This document shows positions 1-8,123 of a DNA stretch of 64,000 bases, in pieces. Position 1 is the first letter of the stretch, and every line of letters begins with the position of its first letter. A program made the translations under genes and the position numbers. The notes beneath the pieces were generated by a model. That model did no database searches, was not told where the DNA came from, and saw nothing but the letters and a program-made list of their open reading frames with translations. This DNA comes from Streptomyces sp. NBC_00178 (GTDB taxonomy: Bacteria; Actinomycetota; Actinomycetes; Streptomycetales; Streptomycetaceae), in assembly GCF_036206005.1 (NCBI RefSeq), contig NZ_CP108143.1, positions 682,001 through 746,000 of the forward strand, in the 5' to 3' direction.

Positions 1-244
1 CGGCGACCCGGTCCCCGACGGTGAGTTCCGTGACGTCGCGTCCGACACCGACGACCTCCCCGGCGAACTCGTGGCCCGGGACGATGGGCAGGGTGGGCGC
101 GAACTCGCCCTGCAGGATGTGGAGATCGGTGCCGCACAGACCGCACGAGGCGACGGACACGACGACGTCGCGCGGTCCGGGCGCCGGGTCCGGGACGGTG
201 GTGACGGTGACCTTGCCGGGGGCTTCGACGATCGCTGCCCGCAT
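1..244 (-). CDS. Zinc-dependent alcohol/polyol dehydrogenase, N-terminal part (runs off left edge)
   Basis: The first 81 residues of a medium-chain zinc alcohol dehydrogenase are visible; the rest lies left of the window. The GroES-like fold begins MRAAIVEAPGKVTV. The catalytic-zinc motif CGLCGTD and the following PGHEFAGEVV (zinc-binding His-Glu pair) are intact. The ATG at 244 shares its A with the TAA stop of the upstream permease, so translation is probably coupled. As last gene of a DeoR-linked carbohydrate ABC operon it probably oxidises the imported sugar alcohol (sorbitol/mannitol/xylitol type). The substrate is an inference from context; the family call is firm. Confidence 0.88.
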   Translation of the reverse strand, partial: MRAAIVEAPGKVTVTTVPDPAPGPRDVVVSVASCGLCGTDLHILQGEFAPTLPIVPGHEFAGEVVGVGRDVTELTVGDRVA

Positions 245-1119
245 TATTTCACTGCTCCGAGGGACAGGCCCTGGACGAGTTTGTCCTGGGCGGCGTAGCC
301 GGCGGCGAGTACCGGCAGGGACACGACGACGGAGGCGGCACACAGCTGGGCGAGGAAGAGGCCCTGGCTGGTGACGAATCCGGTGAGGAAGACGGGCGCG
401 GTCTGGGCGACGACACCGGTCAGCACCCGCGCGAAGAGCAGTTCGTTCCAGCTGAAGATGAAGCAGATCAGGGCGGTGGCCGCGATGCCGGGCGCCGCCA
501 TGGGGGCGACGACCCGGGCCAGGACCGTCGGCAGCCGTGCTCCGTCCACCTGTGCCGCCTCGATGACGGACACGGGGACGTCGGCCAGGAAGGACTGCAT
601 CATCCAGACGGCGATCGGCAGGTTCATCGAGGTGTAGAGCAGGACGAGGAGCCAGATGTTGTCCAGCGTCCCGGCGTTCTTGGCGAACAGGTAGACGGGC
701 AGCAGCCCCGCGACGACGGGCAGCATCTTCGTGGAGAGGAAGAAGAACATCACGTCCGTCCATTTGCGTACGCGCCTGATGGAGAGCGCGTACGCCGCCG
801 GGAGCGCCAGCAGGAGCACCAGGAGCGTGGAGAAGACGGAGGCGCCCAGGGAGTTGAGCAGCGGCGGCCAGGGGGTGACGCCGGTGTCGGCGCCGAAGAA
901 GGTCCGGTAGCCGTCGAGGGTGAGCGGCGCGAAGAGGGACGGCGGGTTGGTCGCCGCGTCCGGTTCGGCGTGCAGCGAGGTCAGCAGCATCCAGAGAGCC
1001 GGCAGGCAGAAGGCGAGTCCCGCCGCCCAGGCCAGCACACCGAGCGCGGTGGAGCGGCGTCGGGCCCGGCGCAGGGCGCGGGGTACGGACGGGGTGGCGG
1101 GAGGGGTGGCAGTGGTCAT
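244..1119 (-). CDS. Carbohydrate ABC transporter permease, MalG type
   Basis: A 291-residue inner-membrane permease with six likely helices. The first is around residues 30-50, after a basic N-terminus. The EAA loop that contacts the ATPase is readable as VIEAAQVDGARLPTVLARVV at about residues 185-205. The ATG overlaps the stop of the upstream permease (ATGA) and the stop overlaps the start of the dehydrogenase. Length and topology fit the MalG/MtlG class of CUT1 importers. No ATPase gene is seen in the operon; in Streptomyces such importers commonly share a single MsiK ATPase (family knowledge, not shown here). Confidence 0.92.
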   Translation of the reverse strand: MTTATPPATPSVPRALRRARRRSTALGVLAWAAGLAFCLPALWMLLTSLHAEPDAATNPPSLFAPLTLDGYRTFFGADTGVTPWPPLLNSLGASVFSTLLVLLLALPAAYALSIRRVRKWTDVMFFFLSTKMLPVVAGLLPVYLFAKNAGTLDNIWLLVLLYTSMNLPIAVWMMQSFLADVPVSVIEAAQVDGARLPTVLARVVAPMAAPGIAATALICFIFSWNELLFARVLTGVVAQTAPVFLTGFVTSQGLFLAQLCAASVVVSLPVLAAGYAAQDKLVQGLSLGAVK

Positions 1120-2081
1120 GCGCGGTTCGCCTCCTCACTGAAGAGGGACGAGACGGTCCGGAGCGCGAAGGTGGCGATGATGATCGTGCCGATCACCACG
1201 ACGACTCCGGCAGCGGACGCCAGTCCGTATTCGTGGGCCTGGTAGAAGGTCTGGTAGATCGTGTAGGGCAGGTTGGCCGTGCCGAGCCCGCCCGCGGTGA
1301 TCGTGAACACCGCGTCGAAGTTCTGCACGATGTACACGGCGCCGAGCAGCACACCGAGTTCGAGGTACCTGCGCAGGTGGGGCAGTGTCAGGTAGCGGAA
1401 GGTCTGCCAGGCGCTCGCGCCGTCGAGGCGGGCGGCCTCGACGACCTCGGCGGGCCGGCTCTGGAGCCCGGCGAGCAGGATCAGCATCATGAACGGCGTC
1501 CACTGCCAGACGAGCGCGGCGACGACCGCGAGCAGCGGCATCTGGGCGATCCAGTCCGGCTGGGCCGGGTCGGTGTCGCCGAAGAGCTCGCCGATCCCGC
1601 TGAGGGTGCCGTTGAGGAGGCCGTACTCCGGGTTGTACAGCGCGTGCTTCCACAGCAGGGCCGCGGAGACCGGGACGATCAGGAACGGCGTGATGAGCAG
1701 GGTCCTGACCATGCCACGGCCGAAGAACGCGCGGTCCAGCAGCAGGGCGAGCGCCAGCCCGAGGACCACGGTGGTGAGGACGACGCCCGCGGTGAGCAGG
1801 ATGGTGTTCAGGACCGACTCGCGGAGCGCGGCGTCGGTGAAGACGGACGCGTAGTTGCCGAGCCCGTTGAAGGCGCGCTTGTCGGGGCTGAGGGAGTTCC
1901 AGTCGAAGAGGGAGATCACCAGGGTCGCCACGAAGGGCAGTTGTGTGACGACGACGAGGAACACCAGGGCGGGCAGCAGCGGCGCCCTGGTGGCCCAGGC
2001 CCGCGCGCCGGGCCTCTTCGGGCGGGGTGCGGCGGGTGGCCGGGGTGGTGACTGCGGTGTGGTGCCGACTGCTGTGGTCAT
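1116..2081 (-). CDS. Carbohydrate ABC transporter permease, MalF type
   Basis: A 321-residue membrane protein, the MalF-type partner of the next permease. The N-terminus is cytoplasmic and proline-rich (about residues 1-30); the first helix follows at about 33-55. The EAA loop reads VVEAARLDGASAWQTFRYLT. I chose the ATG at 2081 because it overlaps the TGA of the solute-binding protein gene (ATGA); a longer open frame upstream of it is only a shadow of that gene. With its partner it should form the translocation channel for the sugar or polyol delivered by the lipoprotein. Confidence 0.92.
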   Translation of the reverse strand: MTTAVGTTPQSPPRPPAAPRPKRPGARAWATRAPLLPALVFLVVVTQLPFVATLVISLFDWNSLSPDKRAFNGLGNYASVFTDAALRESVLNTILLTAGVVLTTVVLGLALALLLDRAFFGRGMVRTLLITPFLIVPVSAALLWKHALYNPEYGLLNGTLSGIGELFGDTDPAQPDWIAQMPLLAVVAALVWQWTPFMMLILLAGLQSRPAEVVEAARLDGASAWQTFRYLTLPHLRRYLELGVLLGAVYIVQNFDAVFTITAGGLGTANLPYTIYQTFYQAHEYGLASAAGVVVVIGTIIIATFALRTVSSLFSEEANRA

Positions 2082-3436
2082 CGGTACTCCTTGGCGACCT
2101 GTTCGGCCAGCTTCTGGGAGGTGGCCAGCGCCGTGTCGACGGACTGGCGTCCGGCTATGGCCGCGCTGATCTCCTGCGCTACCCGGGTGCCGAGGTCGGT
2201 GAACTCGGGGATGCCGACGAACTGGATGCCGGGCACGGGACGCGGCTGGGTGCCGGGGTTCTTCGGATCCGCGCGGGAGATGGCCTGCTCGGTGACGTCC
2301 GCGAAGGCCCCCGCGGCCTCGCGGTAGGCGGGGTTGTCGTAGGTGGAGGCCCGTTTGCCGGCGGGCACGTCGGCCCATCCGCTGGTCTCGCCGACGAGCT
2401 CCTCGTACTCCTTGCCGGAGGCCCAGGAGACGAACTTCCAGGCGTCGTCCGACTTCTTGGACGCCTTCTGGATGCCCCAGGCCCACGTGTAGAGCCATCC
2501 CGAGCTCCTGGTGCGCTCGACCGGTGCGGGCACGTAGCCGATCTTCCCCTTCACCGGGGAGTCCGCCGCCTCCAGCGAGCCGGCGCCCGCGGTGGCGTCG
2601 TACCACATGGCGCTCTTGCCCTGGGTCATGTTGTTGAGGCACTCGGCGTACCCGGACTGGGAGGCGCCGCGCTCTCCGTGCTTGCGCACGAGGTCGACGT
2701 AGAAGCGGGTCGCCTTCTTGAACTCCGGTGAGGTGAGCCGCGGTTCCCAGTCCTCGGTGAACCAGGTCCCGCCCATGGTGTTGACCACGGTGGTGAGCGG
2801 GGCGACGAGTTCGCCCCATCCGGGCAGCCCGCGCAGGCAGATGCCCTTCATCCCGCGTTCGGCTCCGTCCGCCCGCGCGGCGAGCGCGGCCACCTGCTGC
2901 CAGGTGGGGTCCGGGGGCATCGTCAGGCCCTTCGCCTCGAAGACGTCCTTGCGGTACATGAGGAAGGACGACTCGCCGTAGAAGGGTTCGGCGTAGAGCC
3001 TGCCCTCGGCGGTGAGCGAGTCGCGCAGCGGTTCGAGGATGTCGTCCTGGTCGAAGGCGGTGTCCTGCTCGGCGTAGGTGTCGAGCGGGTGCAGCCAGTC
3101 GTTCTTCGCGAAGAAGGGCACCTCGAAGTTGCTGATGGTTCCGACGTCGTACTGGCCGGCCTGGTTGGAGAAGTCCTGACTGATCTTGTCGCGGACGTCG
3201 TTCTCAGGGAGCACGGTGAAGTGGACCTTGATGCCGGTCTCCTCGGTGAAGTGCTCCGCGGTGAGTTTCTGCAGCTGGACCATCTGCGGGTTGTTCACCA
3301 TGAGCACGTTGAGTGCGTCACCTCCTCCGAACGCGGTGCCGCCGGCTCCGGCGCATCCGGTGGCGAGGAGTGCCATGGCTGCCGTGCCCGCGAACGCACG
3401 CGCGCGGGTCCCACGGCGCCGTTGCTGGTGGGGCAT
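2078..3436 (-). CDS. Extracellular solute-binding lipoprotein of a sugar/polyol ABC importer
   Basis: A 452-residue family-1 solute-binding protein. It has an arginine-rich signal peptide (RRRGTRARAF) and a lipobox ending LLATGC, so the mature protein should start at Cys28 as a lipoprotein. The conserved MYRKDVFEAKGL region, typical of CUT1 binding proteins, is present. Sequence flavour (polyol-type SmoE/MtlE relatives) and the dehydrogenase at the operon end suggest a sugar alcohol ligand; that is an inference. The ATG at 3436 follows AGGAG by about five bases. It is the first transport gene after the DeoR regulator, separated by 142 bases, so it may have its own promoter. Confidence 0.88.
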   Translation of the reverse strand: MPHQQRRRGTRARAFAGTAAMALLATGCAGAGGTAFGGGDALNVLMVNNPQMVQLQKLTAEHFTEETGIKVHFTVLPENDVRDKISQDFSNQAGQYDVGTISNFEVPFFAKNDWLHPLDTYAEQDTAFDQDDILEPLRDSLTAEGRLYAEPFYGESSFLMYRKDVFEAKGLTMPPDPTWQQVAALAARADGAERGMKGICLRGLPGWGELVAPLTTVVNTMGGTWFTEDWEPRLTSPEFKKATRFYVDLVRKHGERGASQSGYAECLNNMTQGKSAMWYDATAGAGSLEAADSPVKGKIGYVPAPVERTRSSGWLYTWAWGIQKASKKSDDAWKFVSWASGKEYEELVGETSGWADVPAGKRASTYDNPAYREAAGAFADVTEQAISRADPKNPGTQPRPVPGIQFVGIPEFTDLGTRVAQEISAAIAGRQSVDTALATSQKLAEQVAKEYR

Positions 3437-3578
3437 GAGTTCTCCTGATCGGTCGTAGCGGCTCGTACATCGGTGGCTGGGGCAGTCCGGGCGGTCTTCC
3501 GGGCATGGCGGGGCTGCCCTGCGGGCTCCTGGGCAAGGCGGGGACGACGCGGCGGTGCGGGGTGGCGGGGGTGGGCGG

Positions 3579-4340
3579 TCAGACGCGGATGACGCTCGGG
3601 CCGAGGAGGGAGTAGCGCTGCGCCTCCGCGGAGGGCAGACCGGTGTCGGTGATGACGGCCTCGAAGTCGCCGACACCCGCGAAGCGGCAGAAGCTGACCG
3701 CCCCGAACTTCGTGTGGACGCCGGCGAAGACGCGGCGGCGGGCACTGCGCATGGCCTGCGCCTTGACCTCGCTGACGGCCGGGTCGGGCGTGGTCAGCCC
3801 GTACTGGCGGGAGATGCCGTTCGCACCGACGTAGGCGAGGTCGATGACGAAGTCGGCGAGCATGCGGGTGGCCCAGTGGTCGACGGTCGCCATGGTGCCG
3901 CCCCGGACGCGTCCTCCGAGCAGGAGCACGGCGGTCTTCTCGCTGTCCGCGAGGACCGACGCGACGGCGAGTGAGGCGGTGACGACGGTCAACTGCCGGT
4001 CCTTCGGCAGGGCTTCGGCTATCAGCTGCGGTGTGAAGCCCTCGTCGACGAAGACCGTCTCGGCGTCGCCGAGCAGTTCCGCGGCGGCCGCCGCGATCCG
4101 GGACTTCTGCGGTACGTGGTGCGTGGTGCGCATGGCCAGGGTGGTCTCGAAACCGGCGCTCTCCACCGGGTAGGCGCCCCCGTGGGTGCGCCGCACGAGG
4201 CCGTGTTCCTCCAGGGTGTGCAGGTCACGCCTGATGGTCTCCCTGGCCACCTGGAACCGCTCGGCGAGCAGGTTCACCTCGACCGCGCCCTCCTCCCGGG
4301 CCGTCTCGAGAATTGCTCGTCGGCGTTCCTCGGTGCCCAC
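3579..4340 (-). CDS. DeoR-family transcriptional regulator
   Basis: A 253-residue regulator. An N-terminal winged helix (about residues 1-58) carries the family signature region ERFQVARETIRRDLHTLE with the recognition helix. The C-terminal DeoR sensor domain includes VFVDEGFTPQLIAEAL and the YVGANGIS segment that binds phosphorylated sugars in this family. A GTG start at 4340 is preferred: AAGGA lies seven bases upstream and the family normally begins a few residues before RRRAIL. It is co-directional with the ABC operon and probably controls it in response to the transported sugar. A near-perfect palindrome 64 bases upstream (4404-4417) is a candidate operator. Confidence 0.88.
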   Translation of the reverse strand: MGTEERRRAILETAREEGAVEVNLLAERFQVARETIRRDLHTLEEHGLVRRTHGGAYPVESAGFETTLAMRTTHHVPQKSRIAAAAAELLGDAETVFVDEGFTPQLIAEALPKDRQLTVVTASLAVASVLADSEKTAVLLLGGRVRGGTMATVDHWATRMLADFVIDLAYVGANGISRQYGLTTPDPAVSEVKAQAMRSARRRVFAGVHTKFGAVSFCRFAGVGDFEAVITDTGLPSAEAQRYSLLGPSVIRV

Positions 4341-4403
4341 TTCACCATCCTTGCGCTCGGTACGGAATCTGCGTGGCCCCGGCGTCCGTTCGGGCCCACG
4401 CAT

Positions 4404-4417
4404 TGTTTGTACAAGCA
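4404..4417. promoter_or_regulatory. Candidate operator upstream of the DeoR gene
   Basis: TGTTTGTACAAGCA is a 14-base near-perfect palindrome (TGYTTGTACAARCA) in an otherwise GC-rich gap, 64 bases upstream of the DeoR start. An AT-containing palindrome here is unusual for this genome and fits autoregulation. Binding by this DeoR protein is an inference. Confidence 0.5.
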
Positions 4418-4455
4418 GGAACGGCTGTTCGACCAGCTTCTTCGCGAAGCGGGCT

Positions 4456-4577
4456 GTGCCCGTTCGTGCCCGTTCCGCTCGGCCGACAGACCCTGGTCGC
4501 CCGGGATTCGGGCTTCACCCGGCGGGCGGCGGTCGTCCGCTTCGCCGGGAACGACGCCCGTTCGGTGCCCGTTCGGT
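4456..4577. repeat. Cluster of GTGCCCGTTC direct repeats
   Basis: GTGCCCGTTC occurs as a perfect tandem pair at 4456-4465 and 4466-4475 and again at 4565-4574. The last copy is embedded in an 11-base tandem GCCCGTTCGGT at 4556-4566 and 4567-4577. The cluster lies in the 453-base divergent gap between the DeoR and lysyl-oxidase-like genes. No gene is seen in that gap. The repeats could be binding sites or simple slippage products. Confidence 0.55.
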
Positions 4578-4793
4578 GCCGTCGGCGTTCATCGAGGACG
4601 GCCGGCCGGTAGCACAGCCACCACAGGATCAAGGACGGAACAACGCGAAAATGTCTCATTACCGGCTTCGGTGTGTCATTCCGGCCAATCATGCGTGTTT
4701 TGTGGGCCTTCGGACAACCGCGGCGGCCGATGCCGTCTCTCACCGGCAAAGCGGTTCCATCGGCCCCACGGGGCACCCGGACATCGGAGAACG

Positions 4794-6515
4794 ATGAGCA
4801 TCAGAACCCCCCGCAACCGCCTGTGGCGTCCGGCGGTCGCCGCCGCCGCCGCGATCGCGGTGACCGCAGGCGTGGTCGCCGCGGCCCCGGACGGCAAGAA
4901 GGCCGGAACGGCTCCGCGGCTCGGCCTGGTCGCCGCCTCGGCGTCGGTGACGCTCGACTCCTGGAAGGAGGAGCCGGGTGTCTACCTGGACCTCGGCACG
5001 TACCTCACCGCGACGGGCGGCCCGTTCGAACTGCGGGTCACCCGCAAGGGCTACAACGATCCGGTCGTCGCCGCACAGGTCGTCCACGAGGGGAAGAAGA
5101 CCCGGACGAAGGTGCTGCCCAAGGGCGTGGTGAAGGACTTCACCGGGCTCACGGACTTCATCCGGATCACGATCCGGGACGCCTCCGGCAAGGCCGTGGT
5201 GACGCGCACCGAGTCGTTCTGCCCGAACAACGCGTCGGGCCGCATCCGTCCGGACGCGCCCGCGCGGTCGAAGTACCCCGAGAGCTGTCCCACGAACCCG
5301 TTCACGCTCGGTTCGGTGTGGGGCGTCGAGGACGGCTGGGCCGCCAACACCTACGCCGGCTACTACGGCGCGCCCGTCCTGATCCCGGCCGGGAAGTACA
5401 CCGCCGAAGTGGCCGTGACCAAGCGCTACCGCGACCTGTTCGAGATCGCCGACAAGCCGCAGAAGATCCGCCTGACCGTGCGTGAGCGCAGCTTCGAGGA
5501 GGAGAACCCGACCGCCCCCGCCGCCCGCTCCGCCGGATCGCACACCGCGCACGGCTCCGGGCACATGGACCACGGCGGCCACACCGGCCAGGCCCCGGCA
5601 CGCACACCCGCACCGGTGGCCCCGACCACCGGTGCGGGACCCTCGTACAACGTGGGCCACGGCCCCTTCCCGCCCGCTCCCGCCGCCGTGCCCTGGGCCG
5701 TGAAGCGCCAGGGTCTCCGGGCCGCCGCCGGCGACGCCCCCGGCCGCACGGACGGCTCCCGCCGGGCGCCCGCGGCGCAGCCGGCGGGAGCCCGCCCGAC
5801 CGGCAGGGCGTCGGTGCCGAACGTGCCCAAGCCCGACCTGCGCTCCCTGCCCGCCTACGGCATCACCATCGGCGGAGCCGACCCCGCGGCCCCGGGCCGG
5901 GACCACCTCGCGTTCAGCGCGAACGTCTGGAACGCCGGCCCCGCCCAGCTCGTGGTCGACGGCTTCCGCAAGCCCGGCAAGGAGCTGATGGACGCCTACC
6001 AGTACTTCTACGACGCCAAGGGCAAGCAGGTCGGGTACACGCCTACCGGCACCATGGAGTGGGACCCCCGGCCGGGGCACATGCACTGGCACTTCACCGA
6101 CTTCGCGAGTTACCGGCTCCTGAAGGCGGACAAGAAGGAGACGGTGCGCAGCGGCAAGGAGGCCTTCTGCCTGGCCAACACGGACGCCGTCGACTACACG
6201 GTGAAGAACGCCAACTGGCACCCCGGCAACACCGATCTGTCCACCGCCTGCGGCCAGGAGAACTCCATCTCCGTCCGGGAGGTGCTCGACATCGGGTCCG
6301 GTGACACCTACACCCAGGACCTGCCGGGCCAGTCCTTCGACATCACCGGCCTGGCGAACGGCACGTACTACATCCAGGTGCTGGCCAATCCGGAGAAGCG
6401 GCTCAAGGAGACGGACCTGACCAACAACAGCGCGCTGCGCAAGGTGGTCCTCGGCGGCAGGCCCGGTGCCCGCACGGTGACCGTGCCCGCGCACGGCCTG
6501 GTCGGCGGCAACTGA
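4794..6515 (+). CDS. Secreted lysyl-oxidase-like copper protein
   Basis: A 573-residue exported protein. A signal peptide covers about residues 1-30 (RNRLWRP, then an Ala/Val core). An N-terminal beta-rich domain runs to about residue 225, followed by a low-complexity Pro/Ala linker. The C-terminal lysyl oxidase domain (about residues 365-555) carries the copper-talon-like motif PGHMHWHFTDF with His429, His431 and His433. Such enzymes oxidise lysine side chains to aldehydes using copper and a lysine-tyrosyl quinone cofactor. The linker holds a His-rich patch (HTAHGSGHMDHGGH, about 249-262) that may gather metal. The start at 4794 follows GGAGAA. Role outside the cell, perhaps on wall or matrix proteins, is inferred. 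Confidence 0.82.
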   Translation: MSIRTPRNRLWRPAVAAAAAIAVTAGVVAAAPDGKKAGTAPRLGLVAASASVTLDSWKEEPGVYLDLGTYLTATGGPFELRVTRKGYNDPVVAAQVVHEGKKTRTKVLPKGVVKDFTGLTDFIRITIRDASGKAVVTRTESFCPNNASGRIRPDAPARSKYPESCPTNPFTLGSVWGVEDGWAANTYAGYYGAPVLIPAGKYTAEVAVTKRYRDLFEIADKPQKIRLTVRERSFEEENPTAPAARSAGSHTAHGSGHMDHGGHTGQAPARTPAPVAPTTGAGPSYNVGHGPFPPAPAAVPWAVKRQGLRAAAGDAPGRTDGSRRAPAAQPAGARPTGRASVPNVPKPDLRSLPAYGITIGGADPAAPGRDHLAFSANVWNAGPAQLVVDGFRKPGKELMDAYQYFYDAKGKQVGYTPTGTMEWDPRPGHMHWHFTDFASYRLLKADKKETVRSGKEAFCLANTDAVDYTVKNANWHPGNTDLSTACGQENSISVREVLDIGSGDTYTQDLPGQSFDITGLANGTYYIQVLANPEKRLKETDLTNNSALRKVVLGGRPGARTVTVPAHGLVGGN

Positions 6516-6528
6516 CAGTCCGTCGCGG

Positions 6529-6558
6529 CAGGCTCCGGGGGCGCTCCCCCGGAGCCTG
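6529..6558 (+). terminator. Hairpin terminator after the lysyl-oxidase-like gene
   Basis: Perfect 13-base arms (6529-6541 and 6546-6558, CAGGCTCCGGGGG and its complement) with a CGCT loop, starting 13 bases after the stop. There is no T-tract, as is usual in Streptomyces. Confidence 0.75.
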
Positions 6559-6649
6559 TCCCCCGGCCCCGATCGGTGCCGCTGGCAACGGAGTTGCTGT
6601 GGCAGACTTCGCAGGCGGAGCGGTTCACCCATCTGCAACGGAGCGCGTC

Positions 6650-7435
6650 ATGACGACCGGGATACCTCAGCCCCCCATCGACACCAGCCGGCCCCACTCG
6701 GCCCGTGTCTACGACTCGCTGCTCGGCGGCAAGGACAACTACCCGGTCGACCAGGCCGTGGCGGAGCAGCTGCCGCCCGAGGCGAAGGCCGGGGCGTTCC
6801 AGAACCGCGCCTTCATGAACCGGGCGACCGCCTGGCTGGCCGCTGAGGGCGTCGGCCAGTTCCTCGACATCGGCACGGGCATCCCGACCGCGCCGAACCT
6901 GCACCAGATCGCCCAGGAGATCAGGCCAGACGCGCGGGTCGTCTACTGCGACAACGACCCGATCGTGCTGCGGCACGCGGAGGCCCTCCTCGTCAGCCGC
7001 CCCGAGGGGGCGACGGACTACGTCCACGCGGACGTGCTCGAACCGGCGACGATCATCGAAGCGGCCCGCAGGGTCCTGGACTTCGACCGTCCCATCGCCC
7101 TCTCGCTGCTGGGGCTCCTCCACTTCCTGCCCGACGACCTGGACCCCGTGGGGATCGTGCGCACCCTGACGGCCTCGCTGAGCCCGGGCAGCCATGTGGT
7201 CCTGTCGCAGGGCGCGTCGGACGTGAACCCCGAACGCGGCGAGCAGGGCAGGGCGGAGTACGGCAAGGGCGGAATCCGGCTCGCCCTGCGCACCCGCGCG
7301 GAGTTCGAGCGGTTCTTCGAGGGCATGGACATCGTCGAGCCGGGGCTCGTGACGGCCCCCGAGTGGTTCCGCGGCACGCCGGCCCCCCGTCCCGAGATGA
7401 GCGGCGTGTACGTCGCCGTGGCCCGCATCCCGTAA
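6650..7435 (+). CDS. SAM-dependent methyltransferase, DUF574/Methyltransf_19 family
   Basis: A 261-residue protein of the S-adenosyl methyltransferase family common in Streptomyces. Its hallmarks are IDTSRPHSARVYDSLLGGKDNYP-type sequence near residues 8-30, the SAM-binding FLDIGTGIPTAPN at about residues 73-85, and VVYCDNDPIV after the next strand. The ATG at 6650 follows GGAG. The substrate is unknown for this family. A clear paralogue lies at 53433-54248. A second, unrelated class I methyltransferase starts 22 bases downstream, so the two are probably co-transcribed. Confidence 0.88.
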   Translation: MTTGIPQPPIDTSRPHSARVYDSLLGGKDNYPVDQAVAEQLPPEAKAGAFQNRAFMNRATAWLAAEGVGQFLDIGTGIPTAPNLHQIAQEIRPDARVVYCDNDPIVLRHAEALLVSRPEGATDYVHADVLEPATIIEAARRVLDFDRPIALSLLGLLHFLPDDLDPVGIVRTLTASLSPGSHVVLSQGASDVNPERGEQGRAEYGKGGIRLALRTRAEFERFFEGMDIVEPGLVTAPEWFRGTPAPRPEMSGVYVAVARIP

Positions 7436-7457
7436 CCGTCCGGAAGGGGACGACCTC

Positions 7458-8096
7458 ATGACCGAAGACCGGCGGCATCCCGCAGCCGAGGCGTTCGACG
7501 CCATCGGTGCCGACTACGAGACGGCCTTCGCCGGCTCACAGGCCCACCGCGCCTCGCTGGAGACGCTGCTGGCCCAGCTCCCGCCGCGCGGCCGGATCCT
7601 GGACGTCGGCAGCGGCACCGGCCGGCCGACCGCCCACACGCTGGCGGCCGCCGGGCACGACGTACTGGGCGTCGACGTGTCCCCGGTCATGGTGGACCTG
7701 GCGGCCCGCCGGGTCCCGGGCGCAACGTTCCGCAACGCGGACATCCGCCAGGTCCCGCTCGACGAGGGCGCCTTCGACGCGGTGTGCGTCTACTTCTCGC
7801 TCCTGCAGATGTCACGGGAGGACCAGCGTGCGCTGGTCCGGCGGCTCGCCGGGGCGCTCCGGCCCGGCGGCCGTCTGGTGCTGGCCACGATCCCGCTGGA
7901 CGTCGAGGGGGTGGAGGCCGTCTTCATGGGCCAGGAGGTGCGCGTGACCAGTTTCGGACCCGAGGAGTGCAGGGCCCTCGTCACCGGCGCCGGACTCACC
8001 CTCACGCAGGAGCACGACGCCGTGTTCACCCCCGGCCATCCGGGAGCCGTGCCCGAGCCGCACCTCTATCTCCACTGCCTGCGGGAACCGGTGTGA
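7458..8096 (+). CDS. Class I SAM-dependent methyltransferase
   Basis: A 212-residue methyltransferase with the standard Rossmann order. Motif I is ILDVGSGTGRPT (about residues 47-58), motif II gives GVDVSPVMVDLA, and LRPGGRLVLATI is the post-IV strand. It is closest in look to UbiE/Methyltransf_11/25 proteins. GGAAGGGGA precedes the ATG. It probably forms a two-gene unit with the DUF574 methyltransferase. No substrate can be read from the sequence. Its stop lies 27 bases from the convergent sensor gene. Confidence 0.88.
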   Translation: MTEDRRHPAAEAFDAIGADYETAFAGSQAHRASLETLLAQLPPRGRILDVGSGTGRPTAHTLAAAGHDVLGVDVSPVMVDLAARRVPGATFRNADIRQVPLDEGAFDAVCVYFSLLQMSREDQRALVRRLAGALRPGGRLVLATIPLDVEGVEAVFMGQEVRVTSFGPEECRALVTGAGLTLTQEHDAVFTPGHPGAVPEPHLYLHCLREPV

Positions 8097-8123
8097 CCGT
8101 GTGCACCCGTCCGGCCGCCGGCA

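Noticed and set aside
4740..6638. A 632-residue minus-strand frame opposite the lysyl-oxidase-like gene
   Set aside because: Antisense shadow; the plus strand has a signal peptide, ribosome site, lysyl-oxidase motif and terminator.
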